64,000 nt of DNA from Varroa destructor. Its lineage: Eukaryota; Arthropoda; Arachnida; Mesostigmata; Varroidae. The notes beneath the pieces were generated by a model. The model was not told the origin of the DNA. It saw nothing but the letters and a program-made list of their open reading frames with translations, and did no database searches. Made by a program: the position numbers and the translations under genes. Position 1 is the stretch's first letter. Each line of letters begins with the position of its first letter. Of this stretch, positions 31,201 through 42,349 are shown in pieces. The stretch is taken from assembly GCF_002443255.2 (NCBI RefSeq), contig NW_019211458.1, positions 38,416,614 through 38,480,613 on the forward strand, given 5' to 3'.

Positions 31201-34200
31201 GGCAGTGCTAGCTTATTACAATAACGAACGACAGTTAGTTGGCGAGTGAAGAAGCTGATTTTTGTATGCACTAATTAATGTGTTAGATGTTTTAGGGATG
31301 AAAACCGTAGCGCCCTTTGGAGGCTCATTCTTTTTTGTATGATCTGTGCTCTTGCGGATCGAGTAATCAGAAGCGTTCAATATTTCAATGTCTTGGAGAG
31401 CAACACGGAACCAGTTCAAGCTGTGATGGTAATCCGGATCTCCCGTTGGAAGGACGCATCTGTTAAAATGATCACGTAGCCATAATCGGCTCTATTTAGT
31501 TTTTAGATTGTCACAAGCACAACAGTGCTTAGCGGGACCCATATCTACAATCCTTAAATGACGCGGTGGGTTTTTAAGTGGGTAACATTTTTTCAGGTTA
31601 TAGGTAAGCTTGTAACATAATACCAACCGCTACAAGCCGATGATGTTATTTTCGTTATCGTGATGCCAATATTACAATACTTCTACTGATAAGAAAGAAA
31701 AGAATGGTGATATCCAACAGACAAGAAATATAATGATGAAACACGTGCTGAATAACGTGCCGTAATGAAATTGTTACTTGCAAGACCTAACTAACTAGGC
31801 GACTATTCGCAACAATAATTCAATATGGGGTAGCGAAGGTTTACAATGTCTAGGAAAAGTTCTTCCACCAATACACAGTGTTTCATTATCTGTTTACAGG
31901 TATGTGGACAGTTCTTAATGATAGTAGCAACATTGTTAATGTTATTTTTAAACATCTCTCACTAACTTAAACTTTCATAGATCCGCGAATACTATGATTA
32001 TTAAATTGTTCGCGTATTTTGAGGGTTAAAACTACCATTAGCGACCTTGAACGTCCTGAAGTTTCTTCTTATCTAGATTCAATTAATCATCAGTCAGTAT
32101 GTCCTGTATAGTTACTGGCGCGGTTTAAAAAGGCGGCTACAACTTTGAATAATAATAATAATAATAAGCTGAGTGTGGTTGAAATGGAGTCGGTCTTTAA
32201 GAAGCCACATGCGCGATATACTGTATCCGAACAATATTATATGCAAAAAGTCATGGCAGTACCTTGAAACGATAAGGTAGACACACCATTAAACAGGAGT
32301 GTTTAATGATGGAAGCAATAGTTACAATAGGACTTGAGATAAATGGTAATTTTTTCAAAGATCACGCCAAAGTAAACACCACATGCTTAATATATTCCCG
32401 CTAAATATCTTACTGAGAATTGCTATGCGTAATTTTTAGTGAGGTTTTTGAAAAGTACTGAACTATCAGACTCCCAACAAATAGTACGATCGTTGTGCAA
32501 AGAAATGTTTCAAATAAAATTAAACAGTTACTGTCATTTGTGCCTGCTCTACTCGAAAACGTTTAAAAGAATACCAGCTATACCAAAAAAAGAGGGCACT
32601 GGGATTTTGGAAGGAGTAAGTAAATGAACAAATGATCACCCCATAGTGGTCAAAATCTCGCAGAATGATCATCTTGAGTTGAATCAGCATGCTAATATAG
32701 CGTGTAAAAGAAAAAGAAATGGGTAAGATATCACGAAAAGCGCATAAAAACTAACCCTGAGCTCGTCCTTAGGTATGACGAGATCACAGCCTTCGGTACA
32801 CGTGACTGGTCGGCCAGGATTGAATTCACAAACGGTTTCATGAGATTCTAACCTGTCAAGTTTAACAACTTCAGTACAGCCGTGTTCAGCGAATTTGCAG
32901 GATAATGTCAACCGTGACAGCAGCGTTCGAAGAATTCGCGGAACAGGTTTTAACTGAAACACAATACAACTAACTATCACATATAGATTCAATAAAGCTA
33001 AGCTGGCACACAATAACACAGTGGTTGATTGTGCTAGCTTAGTTAACGACTATGCTTGACAGTTTGCTGAGTAGTGCAACGAACATGTGTAGCTTGAAGT
33101 TCAATTAGAAGTTACATACGTATCGACGAATTTACGTATAAATGAAATGTTCTAAAGGGTACATAAAAGTCGTTCTTGATAATACACCTAATTATACTTA
33201 GCCCTTAAAGATGAGCGTGTTTTACCGCAATAAGAAGTGGCGTGTAAATCTGGATCTTTTCTTATGCTTTATTATTTAAGACTATGTATGAATAGAGATA
33301 CAATTCAGTCAAATTTTTTTCAGATGTTAAAAGTCATTCCTGACGGGTATGATTATACTATATAACTATCACCATTCTCCACAATATCAATTTGGAACCT
33401 AGAGCTCTTACTAATTATGTTTGAAATACTATTTCTTGAATGTGCTGCCAGTAACTGTTTAATAGTAACTCTGTGCCAAGCGATACTGGTAGGTGTGAAC
33501 TCGTTAAAGTGTTTCTCAACTAAGGTGATAGCAAGTAAATAACCTTTAAAAATGTAAATGGTCAAAATCGCCAAAGGTGAAAAAATGCAAAAAAAAAACT
33601 CTACAGAATATCTGTATGGCCCAATTGGCAATTGATGTTTTTTTTTTTAAAAAAACACGTAGTTTATAGTTAGTATAAAAAATCCTAATGTGCCAGAAAG
33701 GGCTGTCTGAGCTTTTTGATTATTTTTGAGCCTTTTAAATTTAAACTCTATCGAAGATCTTGCAGTTAGCCCCATATGAATTTTCTTGTATTATTTAGAA
33801 GCTGCATGCAAACTGACGAAAACGCAGAGCTTCGACTTAGGGCGGAAAAATAAATTCTTAGTCGCATTGACGCTTTACTCAGCGCAAAGGACTGGGCAAT
33901 AATTGATCTTCGCCCTAAATTCGAGAACAACGCAGTGCCTTTCGTCACGACGAATTTGTTGCATTGTTCTGAACCAAATTATCCAAAAATCAGCTGAGAA
34001 AACCAGCTTACTTCTGGTATCCGGAGTAGTCGGTCAACAAATGCTCGATACGACAAGCGATAGCCCGCCATGTACTAACCCAGGTTTCGACGCTGCATCT
34101 TGTATATATGGACAGCCCAGTATATGTCGAGACCAGGGTGTCAACAAAGTTACCTATAAATGAAATTTCCCTAAAGGTGCACAGACATAGGACATCCTTG

Positions 34201-35024
34201 ATAATTCTTTTGACTATACTTGGTTCATGGAATTGTGTCTATTTATATAAGTGTGACACGATGAAATTTACATCATCAACTTATAAGCAAAAGTAAATAT
34301 TCATCAGAAAAATTATTAAAATATACGAGATTTATCAAGTGACGTTTCAATGAGTAGATCTGTGAAAACACCAATGACAGGCTCGATTATAATAGATACG
34401 TAGAATCGAAATCGAAATATATGGGAGACGAGGGCAGCGTACGTTTAAGTGATTCAATTTAGTTAGTCAACTTAGGTAACTTAACCAAACGATATGAAAT
34501 TCGCTACCATAGAACACTGCCGGTCTGGGTCAATCGAGTTATAAGTTAATTATTATTAGCTTCACAGTGCTGTACTGGTCTGTGTTATAATTACTCAGCC
34601 AATTAGTTTAGATATGTGACTACCGGTGACATCAATAAATATATTTTGGAACCTCTCTCGTTTTCTACAACGAGTGGATGCAAGTCAAGAGATAAATGTG
34701 CACAAAAAAGCTATGAAATAATACATATCCATGACACTTGGCAATGTTTGCAACACTGGCAGAGAGTGTTTTCGCCAGTTTAATAAGCCTTACCTCCTGA
34801 ATAGTGATGGCACTTCTATCGATGGGACAGCTAGGTTTTCGGTCTATCCAGTTGTGAATACATTCTTTGCAAAAAGCATGTTCGCATTGTGGCGTGTGCA
34901 CAGGTTCCTGAAGAACTCCTGAGCAGATCGGGCATACCAGCTCCTCGTCGACGCTAATAGGGGTTCCAGCAGCCCCAGAACCGCTGGCAGATGCGCTGAC
35001 GAAACGGGCTAGCTCATAACCCAT
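28249..35024 (-). CDS. RNF41: RING E3 ubiquitin ligase RNF41 / NRDP1
   Basis: Five exons, each a multiple of three: 35024-34794, 32953-32756, 31055-30879, 29015-28758 and 28344-28249. They give 319 residues (human RNF41 has 317). It is a cytosolic E3 ligase that in mammals ubiquitinates ErbB3, BRUCE and others and is held by USP8. Visible are an N-terminal RING (CPIC...CEHAFCKEC...CPID, residues about 27-66, with the family's terminal Asp), a cysteine-rich zinc-finger region in exon 2 (CTEGCDLVIPKDEL), a coiled coil in exon 3 (ARVAELERQISSQLEEI) and the conserved substrate-binding domain (ARVTRWGGMISTPD, NELIENAHER, HMGDDM). The N-terminus has extra Ser/Gly/Ala residues before the RING. The ATG follows a splice acceptor (tttccag) directly, so a 5' UTR intron is likely. 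Exon 3 has a tandem GAGCAG acceptor. Confidence 0.96.
32147..32167. repeat. (AAT)n microsatellite in an RNF41 intron
   Basis: About seven AAT units inside the intron between RNF41 coding exons 2 and 3. Confidence 0.85.
33138..33205 (+). repeat. Dispersed repeat copy A in an RNF41 intron
   Basis: The segment with tataaatgaaat, ctaaaggg, cttgataat and ttatactt in that order matches the segment at 34148-34222 in the same intron, with substitutions and small indels. A shorter echo (aaagtcattcctga...gattatacta) occurs near 33328-33360. No coding capacity is seen. It could be a decayed non-autonomous element or an old intronic duplication. Confidence 0.55.
34148..34222 (+). repeat. Dispersed repeat copy B in an RNF41 intron
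   Basis: Partner of the copy at 33138-33205, in the same orientation about 1 kb away, within the intron between RNF41 coding exons 1 and 2. Shared blocks are tataaatgaaat, ctaaaggt, ccttgataat and actatacttgg. Confidence 0.55.
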
Positions 35025-35059
35025 CTGGAAATTGGTGGGGTACATAAAATACAACACAT

Positions 35060-38000
35060 GTAGAAATCAAATCTTATCAGTACATTAGCACAGTGACTAA
35101 GTGCAACATCTCGGTAAAATATAAGACTTCTGAAAATAGCTCATTCAAATTAACGGTTCAAATGGCTTACGTGTACAAGTCTTTCGTCATAAAAGTTAAG
35201 GGCGACTACTTTAGAACGTATGCTAAGACACGTATGTACATACAAACATATTGAAGTCCCTTAAATCCTAACAATAAAAAAATTAGTTGTAATTTCATTT
35301 ACGACACTCGGAGCTATATGAAGGATCGTCATCCTTCTTCGCCCCCTGGGAAGTCTATCTTCGGGCAATTGGATTGCCTGAATGAGGAACCCATCCTCAA
35401 AAATAATTTTTTTTCAACATTGCGCGGTATAGCCCCCCAGTGCATCTGTGAAGAAAGGGCACGTCTGCGCAAAGCCGTTTACGAAGACATTGCATGGTGC
35501 CGTGATATCACTTTTCGAGAAAGTAAGGATAGTACGGAGAAAACATATATTTCAATAAAGTAGCATAATACCGAAATTTCCAACACCCCGAATCCTTGTA
35601 GAAAGAATACTAATAAGCTCAGCATTCCTGTATTGTTCCAAAAAAAATTTTCGGTTCAAATGGCCCATTTGAGACCAATGTCATAGTATCACGCAATGTG
35701 CGAATATTTAAGCTAGTGACATGATTTGATTTGCTTGCTTATTTATTTTTTAGTTTTCTAAAATATTGTCAATAAATAGTTCACTACTAGAATTTGATGA
35801 TTTATATTATTAACTCAAAATAATACAGCCAGCCTTTATTAAAACAGTTAAGCATACGCTATTAACCTATAGTATAATTAAACGAAGATCCAGCTTGGTT
35901 TGGAATGGAACAGAATAGAATAGAAAAATTTATAATTAGTGGGTACTTGCTTCAAATACAGATTTTACCGTCGAAGCAAAAAAAAAAAACAAAAATCAGG
36001 CTTTGTCCCCGCACTGTCTGCAATTTGGACTATTACCCTAGCCCTCTTGGGAAAAATCCTCAATTGTCGATATCGTACGCTTAGTTTCCGTTATCAGAAA
36101 TTGTTGATGATGTATAACCGTGTATGAGAGGGCTCCGAAAAAGTCAACCTCTTGCGTGCAGCTGTCAACATTGCATAGGATAAGGGCTTCGTTATTTTCT
36201 TTACGCAGAATAAAAGTTGCGGTCAGTGCTAAGTCATAGCGGTAACAAAACTAGAACACCGATAAACATATGCAAACACAAATATTTTACTTGCCTAATA
36301 ATAGCGGCAAATATGGCATAGTCTTGCGCGGGCGTAGTCATTTACATAGAGATACTACGTCTTAAATAATGTGTAGCCAATTTTTACGTTCTAAACTTAA
36401 CCAGTGTTGCTTATCGCAGAAGATACTTCCACTGTTCTATGATTGACTTTTAAAAAAATTGAATTCACAATTTGAAATAACCTGTGAACAATTCGTGCTG
36501 CGGCTTCTGCTCTTCTTTCTTGGAGAACTCGATGATAAATAACTTTGGTAAGGCGAAGAGTGGCTGGTTTTGGATGGCACAGACTAAGCCATCTGTGTAC
36601 TTCTGTCGATCACAGATGAGACATCTAGCGAGCCTCGGCATATTCAACTCGACAAAGAACTATGCTCGCGTATCTACATTAGAAATATGTGTGGTTCATT
36701 TTTTACGAAGATGACATAAGTCTCAGTTTAGCAAAAGTTTGTTATCGTGACATTTACACTCAGTAGTAGTATGCATTATGGTGATCGCGAATTAGGTAGA
36801 TGTTTATTGTTATCAAGCTGAATTTAGTCTCCATAGTGAAATAGCTATTGTTTTGATACTTTGGAAAGGACTATTGATACTTGTTCCGCATCACATGATC
36901 AGGCGTCCTGCACTACTATTATTGCAATGTTTATATAGTCAACGGTTGTTTGAAGATTATGTTGATGAAAGTTTGCTGTAAACAATGTAGTCAATGATAA
37001 GTTGTAAGATCAGCAATGCCTACATATATTTTATTATTATATTGTAATTATGTATGAATTACGAGAACTAATTTTAAATCAACTACACTGCGAGCGACCT
37101 CTGTAAAGTACCAGGTTAAACACACACGCTTAGTATTATAGACATAGTTCGTTTGGAATAAATGCAAAATAATATTACACTCAGTACTACTTGAGTACAA
37201 AACACGTCTGCTGATAATCTCGGATCTAATCGAACGATTCACGAAAATGAGGACAAACAATGAACAACAAAACGAAAAGGTATTCTTCTCCCAGTGTCGA
37301 TTTACAGAATTCTTGGTGAGAGCAACTACCAGCGAACAACGTTCGTATTGTGTTGATTGTGGTTTTATACTGGTTATTCAACGAAACAAAACAGTTATAC
37401 GTCGGTAATCAATAGAACATACTACATTGTCATTGTGCAGACCTTTAATTTGTGTTCTAAATAAAATGGCTCAAGCATTATTCTCCATAAATGGTCATTC
37501 GACTAATAAATAAGGTTGATCAAATTCTTCTAATTCAAGGCGCTTATAAGTGCCCAATACGAATGCTTACCGTCTGGCGAATATATATAAAGCTCGTCTT
37601 ATTATATTTACAATCAGATAAGCATAAGCGTTGCTCCACTATGCAATTTCAATGACTGAGCAGTTGTGAACTTTCGCGTGAATAGTCTATTACCGTTTGC
37701 AGATATCTTCAGATTGTTTGCAATTACTAAGCCACTACACAAACTTGTAATCAACAAGGTTTGTACGACACAGTCTAGATTTACTACTCATTGACTATTT
37801 CATTTTTCCAACTAACCGTGTGCGTCGTACGCGGTCAGCAGCCACGGTTGCGCGATATTCTTGTGACAAAAAAAAATACCAAAAAAATACAGTAAGTGTT
37901 AAAAATAACAGCAATAATCCCGCACTGGTAACAAATTGTTTCCCAACAATTCGTTAGACCAAAATGCCGTATGACCGACACCCAGCGAAGTTCTCAACGG

Positions 38001-40850
38001 GTGCCAAGATCTGTTATCTTACCGTGACAGTTGTAGTCACGGTCGTTACGACACCACACAGGTAGTTTGTCCATACGGGTACGTTTGATAAGACAAACAT
38101 AAACATGGGACCAATGATAGCCCGGACAGCTCGATATTAGTCTGCTTGCTGTTTGCATATAACATAATCGAATAAACCTTTTTTTTTATTTTTTGTTTAT
38201 TCTAGGCCCTACCTACTCAGTGGATACTCACAGTTCAGATAGGTTAGTTGACTAGTCGGCTGCCGACGATACGTCGCCGTTGAATAACGGGAATTCACAG
38301 CGCAAAGACATAGACGTAAACCCAGAACATTACAGTACTTAAGTCGCCCGCAGTAGCAGCAGCATCAGCAATGATAACGCCAGCTGCAGGAGCGATACTC
38401 GTCAAAGATTACTGGCAAACGACACTCTCCATGATCACTCTTTTTGAGGCGGAACGCTGTCCGTACTTCCCGACAAAAAAACACCGCTAGCATACACCAG
38501 TCGCAACAACAGCATTGCTGCTTACGAACAACTGCCAGACCGCCCGCAGGGACAATATCCTGCTTTCTCACTCGGCCAGCTCTGAGTCAGAAGAATCCAA
38601 ACAAAAGTAGTGGGCGAGGGGCCCCGGTCGCATGATGGTGGCGTAAACCAACATGGCGGGCCTTGCCAAAGTTCGTTACCTGTTTTGGTTGTCGCTATAG
38701 TTATCCACTCTTGGTTTCTGTTGGAATTCAGGACGAATGTAAAATAAGTTTGAGCTTACAAGTGGAATGAATTTCAGCAGTGTGTTACGAGAAGGACCCG
38801 TTTGGCAAGCTCAAACTCCTTTGATAATTGCATTAATCTTTTTGACATATAAGACGTTCGTAAAGAAATTCATCTGGAATCTAGTATATTTTATGTAAAA
38901 TATGCGTCGCTAACAGTACGTGATTTTTCCATTCATCATTAAACGTTAATGGGGACACAATGCTGTGAATGATGCGCGATTCAAAAACTCGCGCCACTCA
39001 GCTGATTCCGTCGAACGAACAGCTGATTGATCATTGTTGTCATTTCTCCTAAGCTAACAACGTAAACACCACTGGTTCATGGCCAATCGACGCAATGTCT
39101 CTATACGGGGTGCTGTTTATTCAACTGCAAAAAAAGCTCGAAGGGGCAGCTGGCTCGGTGGTTGCTCCCCGAGACCAGTCGTAAATAGCTTCATAAAATC
39201 GGCAAGTACTTGGCCTACTTTTTATTAATACGTTAAGCTAGGATGGCCAGAGTAGCAGCGACTGTAGAAGCTATGCTGGCCACGGCCACAATAGATCACT
39301 GTCAGATCAAGCACACCTATCTTCTTGTCAAGGAAGAGGACGTTTCTTCCAGCTGATAAGGTATTTTAGTTAGCTCGGGTTCACCCATAATCGCTCGGAA
39401 CTATTACCTCTCATTTCAATGAGTATGCGATGGTATAGCTTCGGAATGAGGCCGGCTTTAGCACCACCTATGTGAAATTAATTATGATTAAGCGGTGCTT
39501 TTATGCCATGCTAATTTTATGCTACAATAGTGCTAAATATCTAGCAATTTATATGTATTAAAAAATAGATATAGAATCTATCTTGAGTTAGGGCGTTGGA
39601 TGGAATGAAGAAGAAAAATAGGAAGAGAATTCATGTTGGACCTTGTTCATTAACTTCGGTCTACCCCAAGTAGAGCATGGTTAGGTCCTTGGTACTTTAT
39701 TCGTTTGACCGATTGAAACTTTTTGCGTCAACAGGAGATACAGCGTCGTCTTACGGTTAATCAACTATATATATGCGTGATTCGCTTGGTGGTCCTCGCG
39801 CCGACAGTTAGCTCACGTCCCAGTCAACCTGCGCATACACCTCGGTTTCTAACGTATGGCCCACCTATCTGAATCCGTAAGAAGATTATTGTCTTTGGCC
39901 GGTGGCGAACTTTTCGTAACCAGGACGTCCAATGATTGAAGCAATACGCTTTAGATAAGCGACCCGATATTTGGCTGTCCTGCCGATTGAAAGCTCGGCC
40001 CTATAACTGTTCTTATGCTTCGAGAAAATTTAGATCCGTGGTACCTGAAAGATTCTGCCGAAATCTTTCAGTGTCAACAGAGATTATTATACCGTATCCT
40101 CTAGTAGACTAAACCGGTAGAATTCACGATGCTTTATCTCTAAGGCTCTAAAGAAAGAATTCCTGCTTTGTCTGGCATATCTCGGCAGAAATCTGTAGCG
40201 ACTTTAAGCAACATGTGGAAGTTTAACCTTTCGACATAACCAATGCCATAGGCCAAGTTGCAGAGGTTTGTGGATTTTGAGCTTCCGATGTACAGTACTA
40301 ATATTTACAGACTGAAGTATGCTGGTGGCGCGATATTTATGGTTTGGGTCGATGAGTCCTGAAAACAGTTGAAGAAGCCTCAGACTCTTGAGGAGTAGTG
40401 TCAAACACAGGGGATTATCTCTTTGCAAGTCTTGGTCGTCTGTTAGTGCTGTTAGCAACTCTGATCCGTACCGAAGCTTCTCAATGAAAATCCTAGCCCC
40501 AAGCTCAAAATAAAGTAGCCTAATTCGTATCTATTAAACAAACATCTAAACTCCGACAGACATATCTGCTTACAGTTAGCATTCAATGTCATGAATGGAC
40601 GCATGTACACTCCTATGCTACCATTAATTGCCACTTGATATCGACATGCAATTTTTATGATGATACGAGACGCGCACCTGTGGTCTTAATCATCCTATTA
40701 TATTATTGACTTCCATTTTCCACAGGCGACCAAGAGAAAAATAGGCCTGGCAGCGGCGGCAGATCGAGCTAGAAACTATGTAAGTAAAACGTTCTCTTGC
40801 TAGCGTACCACCGCGGCTTAAGTCGTTCCAGAAGTATATCCGTCACGTGA
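35060..40850. other. Region upstream of RNF41, no confirmed coding gene
   Basis: This probably contains the RNF41 promoter and 5' UTR exon(s) on the minus strand. A minus-strand donor CAG|GTAACG lies at 38680 and could end such an exon. A GC-richer patch at 38360-38680 includes a YY1-like ACATGGCGGG (38651-38660), which often marks housekeeping promoters. On the plus strand, an ATG in good context at 38653 opens only a 15-codon frame. A possible minus-strand exon at 36482-36659 is listed separately. The rest shows nothing recognisable. Confidence 0.45.
36482..36659 (-). other. Possible unidentified coding exon
   Basis: The minus-strand reading between an acceptor-like gcatag and a donor ACAG|GTTATT is open for 59 codons. 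Its composition is protein-like: a CxxC pair (RCLICDRQ), then a lysine/glutamate-rich end (FSKKEEQKPQHE). I do not recognise the protein. The opposite strand is also open here, and the TAG of the acceptor is the only thing closing the frame upstream, so this may be chance. Confidence 0.2.
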
Positions 40851-40855
40851 ACAAC

Positions 40856-42340
40856 ATGGAGCAGCGGAACTCGAATCATCTTGAGGATTGCTGGTCGTAT
40901 TGCTTGAAAATTGGTTCGCGTATGGCCTGTGCATTCGTTTCGTTTACAACGCCGCTGGACGATCATTGTCACAGGGATGCAAAGAACAAAACAGCTATGG
41001 GAGTCACGTACCTTTTTCAGTACGTACAAGAATCCAAAGAATTTTGATTGAAGGTGTTGTCGGACTCAGCTTCCAGATAAGCTTCTATAAGCTTGATCAC
41101 TTACGAGTTCACAAGGCGCGATATTATATCTAAGTAAATTGCTTATCGACGCCGTAATGAAAAAGCTAAGGCTACGAGTTTATTACACGCACGGTTTCAA
41201 TTGAGCAGCTTTCCTAATCTGTGCGTATCCTGCAAATCAGATCAGCTGGAGCACCAATGCCGCCGTGATCACGTTCTAGGATACGCGTGAAACAGGCATA
41301 AGCAAGATAATGTCAGGGGTTTGACAAGCATGTTCGACGGAGGCGACAACATGCCCCAAGCAGCATCGTAACTAACTCGGGGAGAGTTAATGGATGGTTG
41401 CAAAAATATGTATATTCCCGCAAAAGGGATTTCCTGGGGCATAGCCGGTATCTGTGGCTAGGGATAGTTTCCTGAACTTAAAAGGAAAATCACTTCGTAA
41501 ACTAGGAAGCTGACGGCACGTGTTACCTTATGGTGACTTCTGGTAGAGATCGGCTTTACTTTATTGACCAAGATTATGCGGTTTTTATGGTTGACGGCCT
41601 GACATTTCTGTCGGCGGAGGACCACCTCGAACACCTTTAGCATACGTTGACCGATGGCGAATTGATGATGGCAATGGAAAAAGCGTACTGCGTTACCTCA
41701 TCTACGATGTTACCGACTTCGAAAACTTCCCCATATGTGAGTGTCTGAAATGTGTAGATCTCCGCGTCATGAAGTCACATATAGTGCCACATAGAAAGGA
41801 TTATGAATGTGGACATTGAATCAATTAAAATCCGCGTGAAGAAATTTTACGATGTCTCAGATACACAAAAGCTCTTCAGCAATAAGTTCCATTTGCTAAT
41901 TTCGTATGAGATTGGTGGACTGGTACTCTAGCCTTTACATAAACTGAGGCCAATCGGAGCAATTTTGTTTTGAAATGGAAGTCTACGGAACAATCAATTG
42001 GCGACTTGACTTAAAGCAGAAAAAATCATTCCACCGAGAAATATTTTTTCGAGAAGTAAAAGATCTCCGTTTGTTGACGGACAATATATGCCTTCCTTAA
42101 AACTGAGAGGGTTGAACAATAGAGCAGAAATTCAATGGGAAAATTGTCGAATGGCGTCGAATTGCTATCTAACAGTGGCGCGATCTAAATAAACAGCTGA
42201 TGGCTGGCTGGATGGACGATATTACGTCTCAGCCGTCATGGGTGCTCAGCTAGATCGTTTCCGAATGACTGCAACACTTGGTTTAGACGTCGTGGATTCT
42301 ATACAGAAACCCGTAACGGTTGATAAGCAGCTATGCCGTC
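40856..42340 (+). pseudogene. Decayed mRNA capping enzyme copy
   Basis: The same-strand relic aligns in order with the intact capping enzyme at 59704-61515 across its length. The N-terminus reads WSYCLKIGSR...TTPLDDHCHRD (intact: WLNCPKIGSL...KTPLDDRYRKD). The phosphatase loop at 41181-41213 reads YYTHGFN*AAF where the intact gene has HCTHGYNRTGF, so the catalytic Cys is Tyr and the Arg codon is TGA. The nucleotidyl-transfer motif at 41503-41517 reads *EADG instead of WKADG, so the Lys that binds GMP is Glu. Later blocks (RLYFIDQDYAVFMVDGL, KKFYDVSDTQKL, NGKIVEW, DSIQKPVT) remain. There are several frameshifts, stops and a deletion before the phosphatase loop. No introns are visible, but the intact copy has none either, so retroposition and DNA duplication cannot be told apart. 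Confidence 0.93.
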
Positions 42341-42349
42341 AAAAAATAT

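Noticed and set aside
40847..41133. Short intact-looking frames at the start of the capping-enzyme copy taken as a small functional gene
   Set aside because: They align to consecutive parts of the capping enzyme N-terminus and are broken by a frameshift and later stops, so they are pseudogene fragments.
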